NCBI RefSeq assembly: GCF_014635905.1
Contig: NZ_BMDS01000002.1
Location: 356,972 to 420,971 of the forward strand
DNA: 64,000 nucleotides
Origin: Limosilactobacillus caviae
Lineage (GTDB): Bacteria; Bacillota; Bacilli; Lactobacillales; Lactobacillaceae
Direction: 5' to 3'
A model generated the notes under the pieces. The model did no database searches. It was given only the letters and a program-made list of their open reading frames with translations, and was not told the origin of the DNA. This document shows, piece after piece, positions 53,657 through 63,582 of the stretch. Both the position numbers and the translations under genes were made by a program. Each line of letters opens with the position of its first letter. The first letter of the stretch is position 1.

Positions 53657-54082
53657 ATGCACCCTAAAATTACTCCAGAAATGAAACTGGGGATGAAAGA
53701 ATTTGAAAAGACGATGTTCATGTTAAACGTGGCCCCTAATAGGAACAACCTCGATCAATTTGCCTTACAAGGTGATTTAACCCCCGCACCGCTTGATGAA
53801 CTTGCTTGGTTTTTACCCGCTTACCTTTCAAATGATTTTAATCTCTTCTTTATTTTTGCCCCTAATATTGATAACCATTGGGCAATCAGCTGTTCCCAGG
53901 TTCAAATTAAGGACGGGAACCAAATTACGGCGATGAGTGAAACGGTTTCTACCGGTATTGGGTTAAATGCCATTAATGAACTAAGCCCAAGTTCAGCAAT
54001 TGAGCTTATTGCTTATTTGAAAACACTTGAGGTTAATGGACTTGGGTATTTTGATGAGCACATTGGTAAAGACCAAAAATAA
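53657..54082 (+). CDS. 141-residue hypothetical protein
   Basis: ATG 53657 with TAGGAG upstream, 12 bases after the preceding gene. A mixed alpha/beta protein: FNLFFIFAPNIDNHWAISCSQVQIKDGNQITAMSE looks like paired strands around a Trp/Cys segment, ending with a helix (PSSAIELIAYLKTLE). No known family. Co-transcribed with the 319-residue protein and ended by a shared bidirectional hairpin. Confidence 0.65.
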   Translation: MHPKITPEMKLGMKEFEKTMFMLNVAPNRNNLDQFALQGDLTPAPLDELAWFLPAYLSNDFNLFFIFAPNIDNHWAISCSQVQIKDGNQITAMSETVSTGIGLNAINELSPSSAIELIAYLKTLEVNGLGYFDEHIGKDQK

Positions 54083-54099
54083 GTACTTTACATAATTAT

Positions 54100-54142
54100 T
54101 AAAAGCAGGACTGTGAAATAAAATTTTCTCGGTCCTGCTTTT
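54100..54142. terminator. Bidirectional terminator
   Basis: AAAAGCAGGAC with GTCCTGCTTTT between convergent genes. Confidence 0.88.
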
Positions 54143-54152
54143 ATCAGTTGTT

Positions 54153-56084
54153 TTATAGTTTTTCAATTTGCTTGCGGAGTTGATTAATCTTGTCAATTGG
54201 CAAATCACTATCTTCAATGTAGTAAATTAGTTCACGCCGATCGATCTTTCCTTGTTGAATTGCACTAATCGCGTCACTAGATAATACAGGATAATCATGA
54301 TTGAATAACCCGGCAATACCAGGAACATCCAGTATCTCACGACTTGACCAGCCCCGATTCCACGGACGACGAATATCAGTTCCAATTAAGAGCAACAGCT
54401 TAATCAACGCCTCATTATCATTGTTTCGGGTAATGTTAAGATTAACAGTATTATTCAGCATTTGAATAGCACGGTCGATTGCATCATTCATTGAGGAAAG
54501 ATTCTGTGCATCATACATCCCTAACTTCATGCAGAAGATACAAATAAATGCTGCCCCCACCATGCTGCTACCTGATAATTCATAATGTGTTATAAAAAGT
54601 TCATCCAGTTGTTCACGTAAATTATAAATATCAAAGTAATCATCATACTTATATCGCAACAATTCAGCCTTGTCAGGAACATAATATTGAAGTCCTAGCT
54701 GGTGGTTATAAAGCTGAACAAGCCGAATACTATCACTTAACAATGTAGGATATACAATAAAGAGATCATCTTCAAATACAGCATCCAGGTTAATTTCATC
54801 AGCTATTTTATTAAGGTCTAGAACAACATACCGCAATTCATATTCCCCAACCCGGTCTTCTATATATTGCTGAAATTTTTCTTCATCAATAGTTAGCTGA
54901 GGATTTTGTGCCTGGATAATTTGCAATGCATGATGAACCGGGATCAATCCATACAGGCTTGCAAATGATGCTAAGTAATCATCAAGTAATTGGTCTGTTT
55001 TCGCATCAAAGATCGTTGGTAAGTCTTTATTGGTATCATTAATTAGGGGATCAACTGAAGTAAAAAAATCGCCATCATCCTCATTGTAAAAATCATCATC
55101 ACTGCCGAATTCATCCATCAATGCGCTATCTTCTTCCATAAAAACAAGATAGTCTTCATATTGGTCATCGTCAATAATGCCATTACGTTTCAGATATCTT
55201 AGTAACTGTTTTAACGCCGCCTTAATATTTCTTACTTCTGTTTCTGATGATCCATGGTATAAAAGTTCATTAATGCTAGCATTTTCAAGGTTTGCAATTG
55301 TGCTTAGCCTATAAGCTGCCCACTCATTCAAATAAAACTGGAGGTTATTTTTATAGCGGCGGATGGTTTTATCACTATAATCTTGTTGAATATCACTAAG
55401 GAATAAGTCTAAAAGTTGATTATTTTGATCTTGAATCTTTTGAATTGCCTGATCAGTTTGTTCAAGTGATAAAGTATCAAAACTAAGCTGACTCATTTGC
55501 TGCAGCTTATTGAAAATTCCCTTTAACGCACCTTTATTATCGGGGGATGTTTTTTTAGTTTCCTGTTTGATATTAAAGGGTTGACTTGCCTTAATTATTG
55601 CAACTGTATCACTAGCACTAATATAATTTTTCCCTTGCCGTTTAAGATAATTCGTTAAACGTTTCGATAAGTCACCCTCAGTCTGTGTATTAGCAAGCGG
55701 TTCTGCTACCTCGCGACAAAGTAAAGTTAACGATCCCATACTAGACCGATTAATTGTCTTATTGATTTGCCACTCCTTACTCGTTGCCAGGTATTCCGCA
55801 TATGACTTTGCAGAGAGACCCAGGCTAAGCCAGACTGTTTTTAACTGTGTTTCAAAGCGTTCCTTAATATCCCGCTTATTCTTCGCGTTTACGTTATATA
55901 AAATAACTGCTAAAGTCGTCGCATCATTTAGAAAGACAAGGTTCTTTTTATGGTTAGTAGTAAAGTACGTTACATGCCATGAAAAAAGCGGGTTGGCTAA
56001 TGCAGCAGATTTAGTTGCTTCATCATTAGACTGGTGATAATTGTTAAATAAATTTTGAGCTTTTACCGCTACATTAATATACAC
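54153..56084 (-). CDS. 643-residue hypothetical multidomain protein (DUF6933-like N-terminus)
   Basis: GTG start at 56084, overlapping the previous stop (TAGTG), with GGAG 8 bases before. The N-terminal ~150 residues (NPLFSWHVTYFTTNHKKNLVFLNDATTLAVILYNV, then KEWQINKTINRSSMGSLT) look like the DUF6933 family. Residues 228-302 (DIQQDYSDKTIRRYKNNLQF ... LKQLLRYLKRNGI) resemble a recombinase core-binding/SAM-like helix bundle. A very acidic segment (317-346) leads to a helical C-terminal domain with YYVPDKAELLRYKYDDYF. No catalytic motif of a recombinase is present. Function unknown; second gene of a two-gene unit. Confidence 0.6.
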   Translation of the reverse strand: MYINVAVKAQNLFNNYHQSNDEATKSAALANPLFSWHVTYFTTNHKKNLVFLNDATTLAVILYNVNAKNKRDIKERFETQLKTVWLSLGLSAKSYAEYLATSKEWQINKTINRSSMGSLTLLCREVAEPLANTQTEGDLSKRLTNYLKRQGKNYISASDTVAIIKASQPFNIKQETKKTSPDNKGALKGIFNKLQQMSQLSFDTLSLEQTDQAIQKIQDQNNQLLDLFLSDIQQDYSDKTIRRYKNNLQFYLNEWAAYRLSTIANLENASINELLYHGSSETEVRNIKAALKQLLRYLKRNGIIDDDQYEDYLVFMEEDSALMDEFGSDDDFYNEDDGDFFTSVDPLINDTNKDLPTIFDAKTDQLLDDYLASFASLYGLIPVHHALQIIQAQNPQLTIDEEKFQQYIEDRVGEYELRYVVLDLNKIADEINLDAVFEDDLFIVYPTLLSDSIRLVQLYNHQLGLQYYVPDKAELLRYKYDDYFDIYNLREQLDELFITHYELSGSSMVGAAFICIFCMKLGMYDAQNLSSMNDAIDRAIQMLNNTVNLNITRNNDNEALIKLLLLIGTDIRRPWNRGWSSREILDVPGIAGLFNHDYPVLSSDAISAIQQGKIDRRELIYYIEDSDLPIDKINQLRKQIEKL

Positions 56085-56389
56085 TATTTTTCTCCTTCAA
56101 TTCTTGTAATCATAACGTTACCATCTTCCGGGTTTCCATATATTTCATAAGCACCGTCAAGCTTAATCTCACGGTAATCGTTTCCTGCATAATTTCCTTT
56201 AATCGTATATTTACCATTTACCAACTTGCCTACTGGTTGAAACAATGCTGGGATCGGTTTCTTATCAGTGACGATAATTTCAAATTCGCCATCAATTCCG
56301 CCATTACTAAATGTTAAAATTTTACCGGTTGTATCATCGATAATGGCCACTTCGGCTTTATTTGTTGTCTGCCGTAATTCTTCTTGCAT
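56084..56389 (-). CDS. 101-residue hypothetical protein, all-beta
   Basis: ATG 56389 is preceded by GGAGAATTTAAA; a longer frame upstream lacks a ribosome site. The sequence is beta-rich with repeated Gly/Asp turns (DDTTGKILTFSNGGIDGEFEII, GKYTIKGNYAGNDYREIKLDGAYEIYG) and no signal peptide. Possibly a small beta-sandwich or nucleic-acid-binding barrel; unrecognised. Translationally coupled to the 643-residue protein. Confidence 0.55.
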   Translation of the reverse strand: MQEELRQTTNKAEVAIIDDTTGKILTFSNGGIDGEFEIIVTDKKPIPALFQPVGKLVNGKYTIKGNYAGNDYREIKLDGAYEIYGNPEDGNVMITRIEGEK

Positions 56390-56513
56390 TTTAAATTCTC
56401 CTGTTTTTATATTCACTAGTGTCATTTTACAATTATCAGCTTCATTTGCCAATTATCTTTATTGATGTTAATAAAAATTAAATTGCGGTATACTATTAAT
56501 AAATAAACTTATT

Positions 56514-56604
56514 GCATTAGGGGTGCCCATCATGCTGGGCTGAGATATGCAGTGACGCATGGACCCTAGAACCTGTAAGTCAACACTTGCGTAGGAAAAT
56601 GCAT
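56514..56604 (+). promoter_or_regulatory. TPP (THI-box) riboswitch
   Basis: GGGGTGCCC..GGGCTGAGAT, the GACCCTAGAACCTG core and the CTTGCGTAGGAAAATGC three-way junction are all in order; a -10-like TATACT is at 56489-56494. Thiamin pyrophosphate binding should favour the terminator that follows. Confidence 0.93.
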
Positions 56605-56611
56605 AACCGCT

Positions 56612-56656
56612 TAATACTCAAAGTAGGTTCATTCTTCCTGCCTTGAGTATTTTTTA
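56612..56656 (+). terminator. Terminator of the TPP riboswitch
   Basis: AATACTCAA with TTGAGTATT and an inner GTAGG/CCTGC-type stem, then a T-run 20 bases before thiM: the expression platform. Confidence 0.85.
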
Positions 56657-56674
56657 GTTAAGGAGTTAACGTAT

Positions 56675-57484
56675 ATGGAAGAACATCAAATCAATTGGTC
56701 CCTTATTAATCGCGTTCGTACTAAGAATCCAATTGTCCTTACCCTCGCTAATTTAGTAACAATTGATAAAGTTGCAGATTCAATAAGTGCTGTTGGTGCC
56801 TCCCCGATCATGTCAATAGAACCAGCTGAGGCAAATGAAATAGCTAATTTAGCAAATGCGATTACTATTAACTTAGGGACAGTTAACCAACAACAGATTG
56901 ACCAAATGCAGACTATTCTTCAGATGGTTCCTCCGCTAAAGCCGCTTGTACTAGATCCGGTAGCCGTCAGTGCAGTACCATCAAGGTTGAAACTCGCTCA
57001 ATCATTATTAAGTAAATTTCATTTTGATGTTATCCGCGGAAACGCTAGCGAAATCGCTGCCTTAGTTGATGCCGATAATACTAGTCATGGAATTGATGCT
57101 GGAAAAGTTGACCGCCCTATTCAGGTTGCTGAATTATGTGCACGGCGCTTTAAGTCTATCGTGATTTTGACCGGTGAAACTGATTTGATAACTGATGGTC
57201 AAATTATTTACGAAAACCCCTTCTCTGCCGAAATGTTAACGATGAATGTAGGAAGCGGCGATATGCTTTCTAGTATTGTAGCTGCTTACCTTGGAGTAAC
57301 ATCTAACACTTGGGATGCTTGCATTGTAGCGACAGTCTTAGTATCTGCGGCAGGTGTTTTAGCCAATCGCTATTCGGTTGGTCTCGGCTCATGGCAAGTG
57401 CAGTTTTTTGACCAGCTCTCAATTATGGATACGAAAGCTCTTTTGGAATTTTTAGAAGAAAGTGAGGAAGATTATCTTGATTAA
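56675..57484 (+). CDS. thiM: Hydroxyethylthiazole kinase
   Basis: 269 residues. ThiM motifs are visible: NLVTIDKVADSISAVGASPIMS (substrate loop), VLDPVAVSAV, VIRGNASEI and MNVGSGDMLSSIVAAYL with the catalytic-site GSGD (Cys replaced by Asp region typical of Gram-positive forms). It phosphorylates salvaged hydroxyethylthiazole. First gene of a TPP-controlled salvage operon, 8-base overlap with thiD. Confidence 0.94.
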   Translation: MEEHQINWSLINRVRTKNPIVLTLANLVTIDKVADSISAVGASPIMSIEPAEANEIANLANAITINLGTVNQQQIDQMQTILQMVPPLKPLVLDPVAVSAVPSRLKLAQSLLSKFHFDVIRGNASEIAALVDADNTSHGIDAGKVDRPIQVAELCARRFKSIVILTGETDLITDGQIIYENPFSAEMLTMNVGSGDMLSSIVAAYLGVTSNTWDACIVATVLVSAAGVLANRYSVGLGSWQVQFFDQLSIMDTKALLEFLEESEEDYLD

Positions 57485-58301
57485 CGATTATCCCCAAGCC
57501 CTAACAATTGCAGGAACCGATAGTGGCGGTGGTGCTGGAATTCCCGCCGACGTAAAAACAATGCAAATGCGAGGCGTCTATTCTGCAATGGTAGTTGTTG
57601 CCGTTACTGCCCAAAATACCCTTGGCGTACAGGACACGTTCCCCATGCCTGAGAAATTGATTGATGAACAGTTTGCATCGATTGCAAGCGACCTTAAAAT
57701 TCGTGCATGTAAAACGGGAATGTTAGCTGATTCAATCCGGGTAAAAGCAGTTGTCCGAAATTTGAAGAAATATAATTTAGGGCCATTAATTATTGATCCG
57801 GTAATGGTTGCTAAGGGTGGCGCAAAGTTACTTAGCGATGATGCGATTGCTATTGTACGCGACAAATTACTACCGCTTGCTACCCTCATTACCCCTAACA
57901 TTCCAGAAGCTTGTGAGTTGACTGGAATTAATATTAAGGATAAAACTGATATTAAGAGGGCCGCACATGAACTACAAAAACGTGGTGCAAAAAATATCCT
58001 CTTAAAGGGTGGTCATGCTGAAAACTCTCAAAAGGCTAACGATTACATTTTATTTGAAGACGGTAATGATATGTGGTTGACGGCACCAAGAATTAATACC
58101 AAAAATACTCATGGGACTGGTGACACAATTTCAGCATGTATCACTGCAGAAATTGCCAAGGGTCGCTCAATGGAACAAGCCATCATGATTGGTAAAACAT
58201 ATGTGGAACAGACAATTAAAGAGGGTATTCATGTTGGTCACGGCCATGGTCCATTAAATCACTGGGTTAAGGTTAAAGGAGACGAGATAGATGATATTTG
58301 A
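57477..58301 (+). CDS. thiD: Hydroxymethylpyrimidine/phosphomethylpyrimidine kinase
   Basis: 274 residues from TTG 57477, placed after GAGGAAG; a GTG at 57462 is an alternative with no ribosome site. Signature [21 protein letters not shown] starts the protein, [16 protein letters not shown] carries the catalytic region. It phosphorylates HMP to HMP-PP in two steps. Overlaps thiE by 11 bases. Confidence 0.94.
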   Translation: MINDYPQALTIAGTDSGGGAGIPADVKTMQMRGVYSAMVVVAVTAQNTLGVQDTFPMPEKLIDEQFASIASDLKIRACKTGMLADSIRVKAVVRNLKKYNLGPLIIDPVMVAKGGAKLLSDDAIAIVRDKLLPLATLITPNIPEACELTGINIKDKTDIKRAAHELQKRGAKNILLKGGHAENSQKANDYILFEDGNDMWLTAPRINTKNTHGTGDTISACITAEIAKGRSMEQAIMIGKTYVEQTIKEGIHVGHGHGPLNHWVKVKGDEIDDI

Positions 58302-58938
58302 TCCAAAAATGTTGCAAGTATATTTAGTTGGCGGAACACAAGATGTCCATAATGACATTTACGCATTCCTTGAAAAAGTAGAATTAGCAATGAAAAGCGG
58401 AATTACTGCTTTTCAATACCGCGAAAAAGGTAATTCAAAACTTCTCCCCAATGAACGTGTTGACCTTGGATTAGAGTTGCGGACCTTATGTACACGATAT
58501 GGGATTCCATTGATTGTTGACGACGATTATCGTTTAGCTCAGCAAATTAATGCTGACGGTGTTCATGTTGGGCAAAGCGATACAAAAATTGATCAAATAT
58601 CGGTATCAGTTGGTCATCAAATGTTTATTGGTTATTCATGCAATACCCCTGCTGAAATTGAACGAGCCAATTTAATGGATTTCGTTGACTATATTGGATG
58701 CGGACCCGTTTTCCCTACAAAGTCAAAAGCAGATGCTGATCCGGCAATTGGCATCGATAAGTTAGAACGGTTCAATATGCTTAGCCAGCGCCCAGTCGTT
58801 GGGATTGGTGGTATTAACGAAAAGAACATGCAATTAGTTCACGATACAGGGGTAGCTGGAATTGCTGTCATTTCCCTTGTATTTGATAGTAGTGATCTTG
58901 CCGCCACAGTAAAGAAACTAAAGGAACTTTATAAGTAA
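58291..58938 (+). CDS. thiE: Thiamine-phosphate synthase
   Basis: 215 residues, TIM barrel. FQYREKGNS (substrate phosphate), [25 protein letters not shown] and [19 protein letters not shown] plus [12 protein letters not shown] match ThiE. It joins HMP-PP and HET-P to thiamine phosphate. With ThiM and ThiD this is a salvage route only; no de novo genes are present. Confidence 0.95.
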   Translation: MIFDPKMLQVYLVGGTQDVHNDIYAFLEKVELAMKSGITAFQYREKGNSKLLPNERVDLGLELRTLCTRYGIPLIVDDDYRLAQQINADGVHVGQSDTKIDQISVSVGHQMFIGYSCNTPAEIERANLMDFVDYIGCGPVFPTKSKADADPAIGIDKLERFNMLSQRPVVGIGGINEKNMQLVHDTGVAGIAVISLVFDSSDLAATVKKLKELYK

Positions 58939-58986
58939 AAAAGATAAACTCCAAAAATCAGAAAATCTTTAGAGTTTATCTTTTGA
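58939..58986. terminator. Terminator after thiE
   Basis: AAAGATAAACTC with GAGTTTATCTTT, A-tract and T-tract on either side. Confidence 0.75.
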
Positions 58987-59056
58987 TTAGCTACCAGACT
59001 GCTAAATTTTATTCAAAAATAGTAAAGGGATTGGAAGTTTATTTCCGATTCCTTTT

Positions 59057-60307
59057 TTATGCCGTTTTAACCTGCATCCATTTAGAAATACCAATTGAAA
59101 TTGCCACTCCTATCCCTAATGGAAGAAAGGCAGTAAAATTAAGGTGACACACCTCAAATAACATAAATAGGGCCATTAGCGGCGCTTGTTGAGAAGCAGC
59201 TAAAAATAATGAGGCGCCAATTACGGCACATTGCGCGAAAGTTACAAATGGAAAAAGCTGAATATATGGTATTCCGAGAAAAACGCCAATTACGGCACCC
59301 GCAGCAATGGATGGCGTCAGTGTTCCTCCGTATCCCCCACATTTAATTGTAAATAAAGTAATTATTACTTTCGCAAATAGTCCAAATAGTAGAGCAGCAA
59401 TGACTTGTTTATTAATAACTGTTGTATTCATCGCCAGCTGAGCCAATCCCCGTCCATTTCCCATAATCTGGGGGTAAAACGCCGCCACTGCTCCTGCTGA
59501 AAGTGATAAAAGAGGCAGTTCCCACAATAGATTCTTATTTGTTACCCGTTTATTAGAAGCAAGTTTAACGCCACGTTTAAACCATGTTCCGACGACCCCT
59601 AAAATTAAGCCGAGGACAAGTGCGAATGGAACTGTCAGCAATGAAAAATTACGTGTTCCAACGATGTAGTACGGGTCAAATCCTTTTAAGATTGAGCCAA
59701 TCATCGTTGCAATTACCGACATAATTAGGCTTACTGAAACAGACCGCGCGTTAATTCGGCGATATAAAATTTCAAGGCAAAAGACTGTTCCGGTGATTGG
59801 TGCAATATAGACACCAGCAAATCCGGCGCCTGCAGCTGCCGCAATTAATAATCGTTTATCCTCAGCATTCAAATGAAGCCACCGATAACGGTCAAATGTC
59901 CTTTCCCATTTCTGGGCAATTGCTGCCCCTGCTTCTCGTGGTGCTAATTCACGACCGATAGAATTACCGGTTCCAACGAAGAAAATCTGGGTAATAACAT
60001 GAATCAAAGTCTTAGAAAGAGGCATCTTTTTCCCGTTTAAAGCGCCTTTAATACTAACAGGCCGGTAATGTCGCTGAAGCAAGTACCAAACGATGGCCGC
60101 GATTATCCCCCCAATAAAAACCGAAATAAACCGATGAGTAGGAAAAATATTAATATTAACCGGGACCCTATTAGTCTCATTAAAGTTCAAAAAATAATGC
60201 TCAGTAATATCAAGAATGGCACTTAATATTAGTGAGCTAAAGCCGACAACAGTTCCAAGAACAACCGTTGCGATTGCTAATGAAATATTTTCTTGGTTCT
60301 CTTTCAT
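59057..60307 (-). CDS. ClC-family chloride channel/antiporter-like protein
   Basis: 416 residues with many membrane segments. The selectivity-filter motif GREGPxxQ reads GRELAPREAGA, keeping the gating-type Glu, and GFAGVYIAPITGTVFCLEILYRR and GYGGTLTPSIAAGAVIG correspond to the GxFxP and later filter helices. The usual GSGIP is replaced by GNGRG. These differences from canonical ClC suggest an unusual anion selectivity or an inactive exchanger. Monocistronic. Confidence 0.82.
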   Translation of the reverse strand: MKENQENISLAIATVVLGTVVGFSSLILSAILDITEHYFLNFNETNRVPVNINIFPTHRFISVFIGGIIAAIVWYLLQRHYRPVSIKGALNGKKMPLSKTLIHVITQIFFVGTGNSIGRELAPREAGAAIAQKWERTFDRYRWLHLNAEDKRLLIAAAAGAGFAGVYIAPITGTVFCLEILYRRINARSVSVSLIMSVIATMIGSILKGFDPYYIVGTRNFSLLTVPFALVLGLILGVVGTWFKRGVKLASNKRVTNKNLLWELPLLSLSAGAVAAFYPQIMGNGRGLAQLAMNTTVINKQVIAALLFGLFAKVIITLFTIKCGGYGGTLTPSIAAGAVIGVFLGIPYIQLFPFVTFAQCAVIGASLFLAASQQAPLMALFMLFEVCHLNFTAFLPLGIGVAISIGISKWMQVKTA

Positions 60308-60489
60308 ACTATCTCTATCGCTCCTACATAATTATCAATTTTTAGTTTATCATGAATACTACTAAAAAGATAATAACGCTTCTGAAACTTTATATTGAAT
60401 ATTATGTAAACTAAGATTATCTAAAAACAGGTTGGACAAAAATAAGCCTCAGTACACGGTAAAGCCGAATTCTGAGACCTGATATTAAA

Positions 60490-62796
60490 CTATTTTTGAA
60501 TATATTCTTGTGCTTCTTGGTCGTATACAAAAGTAAGCTTTCGATCATTCAACTCAACAAAAATCTTATAGTAATTCTTGTTATAGCCATTATGAGTCAT
60601 TTTTATTGTGACATTATCCCCATCAGCGTTAATTTGGTAAAGATTATATTTGCCATCTTGGTAATTAAAATCAAGACCATTATCCTGATAATGAGTATAC
60701 GTGCCATTTTTTCCATACACGCGGAACGTCATTGTCTTATCAGGTTCATCACTAATATGACTTACTTCTGCACCCCATGGAATAATTGTATCCTTTTTAA
60801 CAAATAGCGGGAGTTTATCTAATGGTGCATTTACTAGAATTGATCGTTTACCTGCATATTCAACACCATTCCAAAAATCAATCCAGTTTCCAGCTGGAAG
60901 ATAGACAGCCCGTGTATTCTGACCTTCTTGTACAACTGGTGCTACTAAGAGTTGATCCCCAACCATGTATTCGTCATTAATCGTTCGGGTTTCTGGATCG
61001 TCATCATAATTTAAGACTAATGGACGCATAATTCCAAGCCCGGTCTTTGTTTCGCAATAGCAAAGATCATATAAGAAAGGAATAAAACGATAACGTAATT
61101 TAAGATACTTGCGGTAAATAGTAAGCGTTGGTTCGCCGAATACCCACGGTTCTTGTGAGCGAGTTCCCATTGAAGCGTGATTACGATATAGCGGGCTAAA
61201 TAATGCACCTTCTATCCAACGTGTCAACATTTCGGCAGTTGCGTCAGCGCCAAAACCACCAATATCGGTTCCTGCAAAAGTAAAACCACTCATACCTAAG
61301 TTACATAGCTGCGGAATCATCATTTGTAAATGGGGCCAAAGACTTTGATTATCACCAGTCCAAACTGTTGAATACTTTTGCGTTCCCGCATAGGCAGCCC
61401 GTGTAATCACATATGGACGTTTGTGGCTGTATTTCTTAAGGCCTTCATAGGTTGCTTTAGCCATATTATGCCCATAAACATTGTGCAGTTTCTTATGAGT
61501 AGATGGACGATCACCGTCACTAAAAACGATATCATCAGGAATATCGCCTTCAAATGAAGCAGGTTCATTCATATCGTCCCAGATTCCACCGGTTCCAACA
61601 TCAACAAGATATTTGCAATTATCAGCCCACCATTGTTGTACTTCTTGTCGACCAAAGTCAGGAAAGACAGAATCACCAGGCCATACTTTATTAACATAGA
61701 CCGTCCCATCAGGATTCTTGGCAAAATATCCTTTCTTAAGTCCTTCTTTATAAATCTTATATTTTTTATCTTTTTTCACTCCAGGATCAATGATTGGCAT
61801 GACCCGAAAACCTTGGTCGCGTAATTTCTTAACAAACCCTTTCGGATCAGCGAATTTTTCTTTATTCCAGGTAAATACACGGTAACCGTCCATATAGTCA
61901 ATATCAAAATGAATGACATCGCATGGCAAGTCGTTTTCACGTAGCTTAGTAGTAATCTCCTCTACTTTTTCGGGGCTAACACTATATCCCCATCGTGACT
62001 GCTGATACCCTAACACCCATTTCTGTGGCAAAGGAACTCGTCCAGTTAAATAAGTATAGTTAGTTACGATGTCCTTAAGACTGTGACCACCGATGATATA
62101 GTAATCAAGATTCCCAGCTACTGCGGAATAAAAATAGTAATTAGAATTTTCCTTACCAAGGTCAAAATGACTTCGATAAATGTTATCAAAAAATAGGCCG
62201 TATGGATGACCATTTTTTAAACCAAGCATAAAGGGAATTGATTTATAAAGCCGGGTAAAACTTTCTACTTGGGGAGACGGATTATCAGTGTTCCAATTAT
62301 CATATTCATAGCCGCGCTTATTTAAGTAACCGGTCTTATCTCCTAGACCATATATTTGTTCATCAACGGCTAAAGATTTAATTACTTCAAAGTAAGTTTT
62401 ATCTTTGTCACTGCCACCAGCAATATCATGACCCTCAGCAGCAACCAATTTTGCATGAGCTTCATCTAATCCGCGGTCAATTGGTGTACGTTTTCCACGA
62501 TAGTCAATAACTAAGGGATTTCCCTTTTCATCATACACATCAATTTTTTCATTATTGTAAATTTTAACGTTCAAAGCTGATGTTGACAGTTCGAAATGGT
62601 CACCATGATCCAATACTGTAAAATTAGTTTTGATTGTTTTATCATTTTCAATCGCATATGACGATCCCTTTTCACCATGATCTTGAAAGATGCGAATTAT
62701 TTCAGGTGTAATTACTGATAAAGTGATCGAACCATTATCATAATTAACCGTAACATTTTGATCAACAGACGCATATCCGCGCAATTGGTTATTCAT
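60490..62796 (-). CDS. GH31 alpha-glucosidase
   Basis: 768 residues, cytosolic (no signal peptide). The N-terminal beta domain is followed by a (beta/alpha)8 barrel with RWGYSVSPEKVEEI, the nucleophile Asp408 in GIWDDMNEPASF and the acid/base Asp482 in TVWTGDNQSLW; beta C-terminal domains end the protein. It releases glucose from alpha-glucosides such as isomalto- or malto-oligosaccharides. The promoter overlaps a cre site, so glucose repression by CcpA is likely. Confidence 0.93.
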   Translation of the reverse strand: MNNQLRGYASVDQNVTVNYDNGSITLSVITPEIIRIFQDHGEKGSSYAIENDKTIKTNFTVLDHGDHFELSTSALNVKIYNNEKIDVYDEKGNPLVIDYRGKRTPIDRGLDEAHAKLVAAEGHDIAGGSDKDKTYFEVIKSLAVDEQIYGLGDKTGYLNKRGYEYDNWNTDNPSPQVESFTRLYKSIPFMLGLKNGHPYGLFFDNIYRSHFDLGKENSNYYFYSAVAGNLDYYIIGGHSLKDIVTNYTYLTGRVPLPQKWVLGYQQSRWGYSVSPEKVEEITTKLRENDLPCDVIHFDIDYMDGYRVFTWNKEKFADPKGFVKKLRDQGFRVMPIIDPGVKKDKKYKIYKEGLKKGYFAKNPDGTVYVNKVWPGDSVFPDFGRQEVQQWWADNCKYLVDVGTGGIWDDMNEPASFEGDIPDDIVFSDGDRPSTHKKLHNVYGHNMAKATYEGLKKYSHKRPYVITRAAYAGTQKYSTVWTGDNQSLWPHLQMMIPQLCNLGMSGFTFAGTDIGGFGADATAEMLTRWIEGALFSPLYRNHASMGTRSQEPWVFGEPTLTIYRKYLKLRYRFIPFLYDLCYCETKTGLGIMRPLVLNYDDDPETRTINDEYMVGDQLLVAPVVQEGQNTRAVYLPAGNWIDFWNGVEYAGKRSILVNAPLDKLPLFVKKDTIIPWGAEVSHISDEPDKTMTFRVYGKNGTYTHYQDNGLDFNYQDGKYNLYQINADGDNVTIKMTHNGYNKNYYKIFVELNDRKLTFVYDQEAQEYIQK

Positions 62797-62829
62797 TTGT
62801 TGTCACCCTTCCTACATTTACTTAATTTA

Positions 62830-62865
62830 ATTGTATCGCTATTATCAAAAATGTAAACGTTTTCC
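62830..62865 (-). promoter_or_regulatory. GH31 promoter with CcpA cre site
   Basis: On the minus strand, TTTACA (62852-62857), 16 bases, TACAAT (62830-62835). TGTAAACGTTTTCC (62852-62865 on plus) matches cre TGWAARCGYTWWCW at 13 of 14 positions and covers the -35 box. Confidence 0.7.
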
Positions 62866-62943
62866 TAGCCGATTTTTTAAGTTTTGTTGTAAATTGATAT
62901 ATAATTAAAGATAAAATTTATATAGTAAATGAGGCATAAAGTC

Positions 62944-63582
62944 ATGCATAAAAGAATGAAAATATGGCTAGGAGTTCTTTGCTGGATTTTATTTGGAATC
63001 CTGCTTTTCAATGTTCTACATAAGACTTCTATTATTTATTCAATAGATTCAGTTGGTTTTTGCCTTGTTAAACCAGTTCTGCAACTCAAAACAAATCTTT
63101 TAACCGAATTAACTTTTTTAGGAGATCCAGTAACTGTTGGAATTTTAACAATTGGACTGATGCTATTATTGTGGCGGCATAGACGGATAGCAGATAGCGT
63201 CTGGTATGGAATGCTTCAATTTATTGGTTATTGTTTAGTAATCTTACTTAAATATAGTGTTATTCGTCCACGACCAACTGGCAGATTAGTTGCTGTTGGC
63301 GGATACAGTTTCCCTAGTGGTCATACATTTTCAACTATTATTCTTACCTTTACTTTATTAGCAATTTTAGTTCCAAAATGTAAGAAGCAATATCAAAAAA
63401 TATTAGTAATTCTATGCGGAATTTTATGGATCACTATTATCATGTATTCCCGTGTATATTTACACGCCCATTATCTAACCGATGTTATTGGAGCATTTTT
63501 ACTTGCTTGTGGTTGGTGGTTATTGGCAAATAGTCAACGTAAAACATTTTTTAACTGGCTTCAAAAACCTATAAAAAAGTAG
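62944..63582 (+). CDS. PAP2-family membrane phosphatase
   Basis: 212 residues from ATG 62944, which lies 9 bases after GAGG; ATG 62929 has no ribosome site. Six membrane segments. The three phosphatase motifs are KYSVIRPRP (KxxxxxxRP), FPSGHTF (PSGH) and SRVYLHAHYLTDVIGA (SRxxxxxHxxxD). Members dephosphorylate phosphatidate, undecaprenyl-PP or related lipids at the outer membrane face; PgpB/BcrC-like activity is a possibility. Confidence 0.9.
   Translation: MHKRMKIWLGVLCWILFGILLFNVLHKTSIIYSIDSVGFCLVKPVLQLKTNLLTELTFLGDPVTVGILTIGLMLLLWRHRRIADSVWYGMLQFIGYCLVILLKYSVIRPRPTGRLVAVGGYSFPSGHTFSTIILTFTLLAILVPKCKKQYQKILVILCGILWITIIMYSRVYLHAHYLTDVIGAFLLACGWWLLANSQRKTFFNWLQKPIKK

Noticed and set aside
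57578..57901. 107-codon frame antisense to thiD
   Set aside because: Shadow of a clear thiD gene.
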